From assembly GCA_020859725.1 (NCBI GenBank), contig JAJBVR010000175.1:1-8542 (forward strand): a stretch of DNA of 8,542 nucleotides, given 5' to 3'. Positions within the stretch are counted from its first letter, which is position 1. Each line of letters starts with the position of its first letter. Shown one piece after another: positions 5,241 to 8,542 of this stretch. This DNA is from Clostridiales bacterium (GTDB taxonomy: Bacteria; Bacillota; Clostridia; Oscillospirales; Acutalibacteraceae). The position numbers and the translations under genes are program-made. The notes beneath the pieces are model-generated. The model saw nothing but the letters and a program-made list of their open reading frames with translations. It had not been told where the DNA came from and ran no database searches.

Positions 5241-8200
5241 CTACCATTCGGATTTTGTGTAAGAACGAATAATATTTGTAATTATATTATCTCTTTTAAA
5301 GCCTTTGCCCTTACCGCTGTTTTTTTGTTCTTGAATTTTTCCGGCACGTATTGTTATAAAATCTGCCTTGTCAATAATTTTATCAATCGGCGGTATTTCA
5401 TTGAAATCATAATTGCTGTTTGGTGATTCATCTGTAATTTGTGTTGCTGGAACGGTGTTTGAAAACTTTTTAACGGCAGTCATTGCTAAAATAACTATTC
5501 TGTTGTCTTCCGGCAGCGTTAATATTTTTCCGTTTCTCACATCAATTTCATAAATGAAAAAGTGCGCTTTTCCGTTTGCTATATCTCCCTCGGGGTGATG
5601 TGTGTGCGTAAATTCCAAACCCAGATAAACCTCTTTGATTTCCGCCCTTTGGTTCAAGGCGGCCATATCCCATCTGCCTATCGGTTCGGTGAATGAATGA
5701 ACAGTTATCGGTCTTTCTTTTCCGTCCAAGTAAAACATCACGTTTCGGTCTCCCAGGGTGGAAGCCGCCAACATATACAGCTTTGTTGAACCTTTGGGAA
5801 TTTCTATATTTTGTTCTCTGGCCACTAAAACATCTTTCGCCGCTTTCGGGTCACTCATTTTAAATGTGATGCCGGCTGCGGTAACTGAATTAGGATAAAG
5901 CTCCGCGGGTAGAGAACATCCGCCGCCCTGAAGTATTACATTTCTTTTGTCCTCATTAAAGGTAAAGCCTTTGGCGTTATATTCAAGATTAAGCTTTTTA
6001 AAATTTTCTTTTCCTTTTTTATCCGCTTTTTTTAAAATCACCTTGAACGTTTTAACGCCGAAAGCATTAATACTGAAAGTAATTTTGTTATTTATAAATT
6101 TGGCTTTTGCAAAAAATTCCTCGTTTGCAAGAACCTCGGTTACATTTTCCGCTTCTTCAAAAAGGGAAATCACTGCGTTCTTTTGAACGCGTCCGCTGCT
6201 CTCCTGAACCCTTATTATAATTCCGTTTTCATCCTCTGCTGATTTTACCGCCTTGATTAATATATCGGGATTATTGATTTCGGCAAACGAAAAATCGGAA
6301 GAAAGGCATCCCTTTCTTCTCGCACCGGTTTGGAAAGCGACAAGAGGTTTTTGAAATTCTTCGTTGTAAATCTGTGTTCCGTTTTCAAATCCTCCATTGT
6401 GGCTGTAAATTCCGAATGAAAAAATATTTCTTCCCAAATCCTGCAAATCCTGCCGCGTTTCTTTAGTGAAAGCGCCCGCAGGAGTGTGTATGCAGGTAAG
6501 CCGTAAAGTGTTTGAAGAAGGCTTGTCCCAGCCATATTTGCAGTCGCTGAAAACGGAAACGCCGAATTTTCCGTTTCCTGCTGTTATATCGGACCATTTC
6601 TGCGCGGGTACTTCATAAAGTTTTTCGGTGTTATTTTCTCTTTTTATAACACCCAGTCCTAAATCATACACAGCGGTTTTGTTGTAGCAGCTAAACGGAA
6701 AAACCGCTTTAAGCATAGCGCGCCTTGATTTCCAATCCACAAAATTTTGAACTCTTATGAATTTTCCGCCGCTTTCAAGCGAAACCACCTGCTCAATTTC
6801 AGAGTGATTAATTTCTCTTTTTATCTTTATTGAAACACGCGCCGGGCCATTTTCATAAATTTCAAAATCAGGCGTATTTGCATAGTATTCAGGCTCTTTG
6901 TCAATATCTTCCTTGCGTATTTCCCAGCTTGGATACGAAAGTGAACCCGTGTCGCCGAGCTGAGCCATTTTGATCGGTGAATCAAGCAGCTGTATTGAAT
7001 TTTCCTTGTCAACTATTGAAGCAATATCTCCGTTTTTATTAAAAATTATCTGATATTTACCGTTTTCAAGGGCGTGCAAAGAAACCTTTAAATCTGTTTT
7101 AATTTTGCATGCCTCGTTTGCGGCCTTAATATCATAAACTCTGTAGCCGAGCGCTTTTACTTCGGCAATGAAAACAATATCAAATTCCTTTCCTTTTTTT
7201 CTTAAAATCTGGCTGGGCGCTTCGTTTCCGGAATCATCCTCAACCTTAATAAAAGTGGAATTGTGATTAAGGCGTATGTGAGCCTGTACAGCGCTTTTTC
7301 GCTTAACACAGGCAGGATTGTTAATTATAACCGCGCATTCGCTTACAAAGCTTGTGTCAAGCTCATTTGCTATTGCGGATACGGCTCCGAAATATTCCGC
7401 CTTGAATTGGCTTAATGAAAGAAAATAATCATTATGGGAATCATTGTAAACATCCATATTTGATGTGCCGGTGATGTCATCATGAAATTGATGCCTGATA
7501 ACTCTTTTCAATGCGGCGTTGATATTGCTTTTAGGATATTTGTAAACTCCTATTGAATCCGCAAGAACGCATGCCTTTTCGGTTATATCCGCCAATAATT
7601 CGTTTTGTGCGTTAAGCCTTTTGCTTGCCGCTCGTGAGGTATAGGCTCCGGCGCCGTGAGATGTCATTAAAAGCTCATTGTTCCATATTGGAAGGGAGTT
7701 TTTCAATTTTGCGGGCAGCTTTTCGGCGTCTTTAAATATTTCATCTGATGAAGCCGAGATTATTTCAAAATCGGAAGAATCATTTTTTTCAACGCTTTTC
7801 TCAACTGCCGCCGCGCTTTCTTCGTCAGGAGCGCCTCCCGTATCGCCTGCGCCGTAAAGGTGCATTGTTTGAGGCAATCCGCTTTCAAAAGCGTTTTTTG
7901 TTATTTTATTGATAACGGACAGATCCCAGCGTATGTCATCGGTAAATTTATATCTGTAAGATTTAACGTCAGGGCAGGCAAAAACTTTTGAGCCGTCAGA
8001 GCCCTGCCATATTCCGAAATCAAAAGGCACTCCGTATGCCGAACCCCAGCTTAGTTTTTGTGTTGAAAATCCCTTTAATCCGGCGTGTGCCATTACAGCG
8101 GGCAGAGCATATCCGAAACCAAAGCAGTCCGGAAGAAAAATATCACAGGATTGTTTGTTGAATTTCTTTTTAAAATAGCCGTTACCCAGCAGTATATTTC

Positions 8201-8504
8201 TGAAAAGCGCTTCGGGAGAAGGAATATTTACATCTCCGCTTTCGTATGATGAGCCGGATATGCACCACCTTCCTTTGTCAACAAGCTTTTTTATGTATTC
8301 AAAGTATTCCGGGTAGTATTCTTCTATCAGCTCATATCTGAAGGCGCCTTCAAAATTAAATCTGTAGTGAGGGTACTTTTCTATAAGAAAAATATTTTTT
8401 TCTATTGTGTTGGGCAGATATTCTTTAATTGTGTCCGCAAGCTGCCATCGCCACACAGTATCCAAATGGGCGGTGGCGGCAACATAGGCCTTTTTCTTTT
8501 CCAT
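5241..8504 (-). CDS. GH38-family alpha-mannosidase, intracellular, with C-terminal extension
   Basis: The 1087-residue product belongs to glycoside hydrolase family 38, zinc-dependent retaining enzymes that cleave alpha-mannosides. The N-terminus has the family's AHLDTVWRW (12-20), with zinc ligands H13 and D15. LPDCFGFG (124-131) carries the nucleophile and zinc ligand D126. GAGDTGGAP (218-226) matches the bacterial GDGGGGPT segment, making D221 an acid/base candidate. RHQFHDDITGTS (337-348) supplies the fourth zinc ligand H341. A helical middle domain and beta-sandwich domains follow; around 905-1010 (SFTEPIGRWD, HTHHPEG, LTLPEDNRIVILAMTA) is the ending seen in bacterial GH38 proteins. About 75 polar residues lie beyond that. 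No signal peptide is present, so substrates are probably imported or intracellular oligosaccharides. The start ATG has AGAGG (8514-8518) 9 nt upstream. No transporter or regulator is in view. The stop codon (TAG) lies about 18 bp from the IS3 remnant, and no terminator follows. Other substrate stereochemistry within GH38 cannot be excluded. Confidence 0.93.
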   Translation of the reverse strand: MEKKKAYVAATAHLDTVWRWQLADTIKEYLPNTIEKNIFLIEKYPHYRFNFEGAFRYELIEEYYPEYFEYIKKLVDKGRWCISGSSYESGDVNIPSPEALFRNILLGNGYFKKKFNKQSCDIFLPDCFGFGYALPAVMAHAGLKGFSTQKLSWGSAYGVPFDFGIWQGSDGSKVFACPDVKSYRYKFTDDIRWDLSVINKITKNAFESGLPQTMHLYGAGDTGGAPDEESAAAVEKSVEKNDSSDFEIISASSDEIFKDAEKLPAKLKNSLPIWNNELLMTSHGAGAYTSRAASKRLNAQNELLADITEKACVLADSIGVYKYPKSNINAALKRVIRHQFHDDITGTSNMDVYNDSHNDYFLSLSQFKAEYFGAVSAIANELDTSFVSECAVIINNPACVKRKSAVQAHIRLNHNSTFIKVEDDSGNEAPSQILRKKGKEFDIVFIAEVKALGYRVYDIKAANEACKIKTDLKVSLHALENGKYQIIFNKNGDIASIVDKENSIQLLDSPIKMAQLGDTGSLSYPSWEIRKEDIDKEPEYYANTPDFEIYENGPARVSIKIKREINHSEIEQVVSLESGGKFIRVQNFVDWKSRRAMLKAVFPFSCYNKTAVYDLGLGVIKRENNTEKLYEVPAQKWSDITAGNGKFGVSVFSDCKYGWDKPSSNTLRLTCIHTPAGAFTKETRQDLQDLGRNIFSFGIYSHNGGFENGTQIYNEEFQKPLVAFQTGARRKGCLSSDFSFAEINNPDILIKAVKSAEDENGIIIRVQESSGRVQKNAVISLFEEAENVTEVLANEEFFAKAKFINNKITFSINAFGVKTFKVILKKADKKGKENFKKLNLEYNAKGFTFNEDKRNVILQGGGCSLPAELYPNSVTAAGITFKMSDPKAAKDVLVAREQNIEIPKGSTKLYMLAASTLGDRNVMFYLDGKERPITVHSFTEPIGRWDMAALNQRAEIKEVYLGLEFTHTHHPEGDIANGKAHFFIYEIDVRNGKILTLPEDNRIVILAMTAVKKFSNTVPATQITDESPNSNYDFNEIPPIDKIIDKADFITIRAGKIQEQKNSGKGKGFKRDNIITNIIRSYTKSEW

Positions 8505-8513
8505 AATGAATTA

Positions 8514-8518
8514 CCTCT
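8514..8518 (-). promoter_or_regulatory. Ribosome binding site of the mannosidase gene
   Basis: AGAGG on the minus strand with a 9-nt spacer to the ATG at 8504 supports that start; the HLDTVWRW motif follows 12 residues later, as expected for a family member without a leader. The 24 bp further upstream in the window show no complete promoter. Confidence 0.65.
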
Positions 8519-8542
8519 GATTTTATTTTGCTGTATAAATCT

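Noticed and set aside
6257..6535. Minus-strand open frame of 92 codons
   Set aside because: It is a shadow in another frame of the GH38 gene.
1..8542. CRISPR array, tRNA, rRNA, phage or defence genes
   Set aside because: No regularly spaced repeats, tRNA-like cloverleaf, rRNA segments or defence-protein motifs were seen; the hidden signals are the riboswitch, two IS relics and the SDR leader.

Overview
The window looks like chromosomal DNA of a low-GC Clostridia-type Firmicute. The main reasons are a SAM-I (S-box) riboswitch with an intrinsic terminator in front of metK, strong GGAGG/AGGGAG ribosome binding sites, sigma-A-type promoters and AT-rich intergenic DNA. Genus and species cannot be named from the sequence alone.

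Layout, left to right. (1) Bases 1-31 hold an intrinsic terminator, probably for a gene left of the window. (2) Bases ~43-816 are a decayed IS200-type insertion sequence. It has a left-end hairpin, a tnpA pseudogene with an HUH motif and catalytic tyrosine but several stops and frameshifts, and a structured right end. It finishes about a dozen bases past the metK stop codon. (3) metK (SAM synthetase) lies on the minus strand, 829-2007. Upstream of it are a SAM-I riboswitch, a terminator hairpin and a near-consensus promoter. (4) Divergently on the plus strand, 2367-3929 encodes an extended short-chain dehydrogenase/reductase (SDR) with an unusual C-terminal CxxC...CxxC zinc-ribbon-like domain. 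It has its own promoter, a 17-bp palindrome at the predicted transcription start, a tandemly duplicated Shine-Dalgarno segment and a terminator. (5) Bases ~4042-5222 are a heavily decayed IS3-family element; its transposase has lost two of three DDE residues. (6) On the minus strand, 5241-8504 encodes a large intracellular GH38 alpha-mannosidase-type glycosidase, complete in the window.

The intact genes are three apparently separate transcription units: SAM synthesis under SAM feedback, an SDR-zinc-ribbon protein of unknown substrate, and mannoside breakdown. No operon joins them. Both insertion sequences sit directly behind the 3' end of a minus-strand gene (metK and the mannosidase), a position that leaves coding regions intact but may have displaced the original terminators.

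No defence system, CRISPR array or phage module is visible. The most interesting items are the SDR-zinc-ribbon fusion and the palindrome and duplicated SD in front of it.
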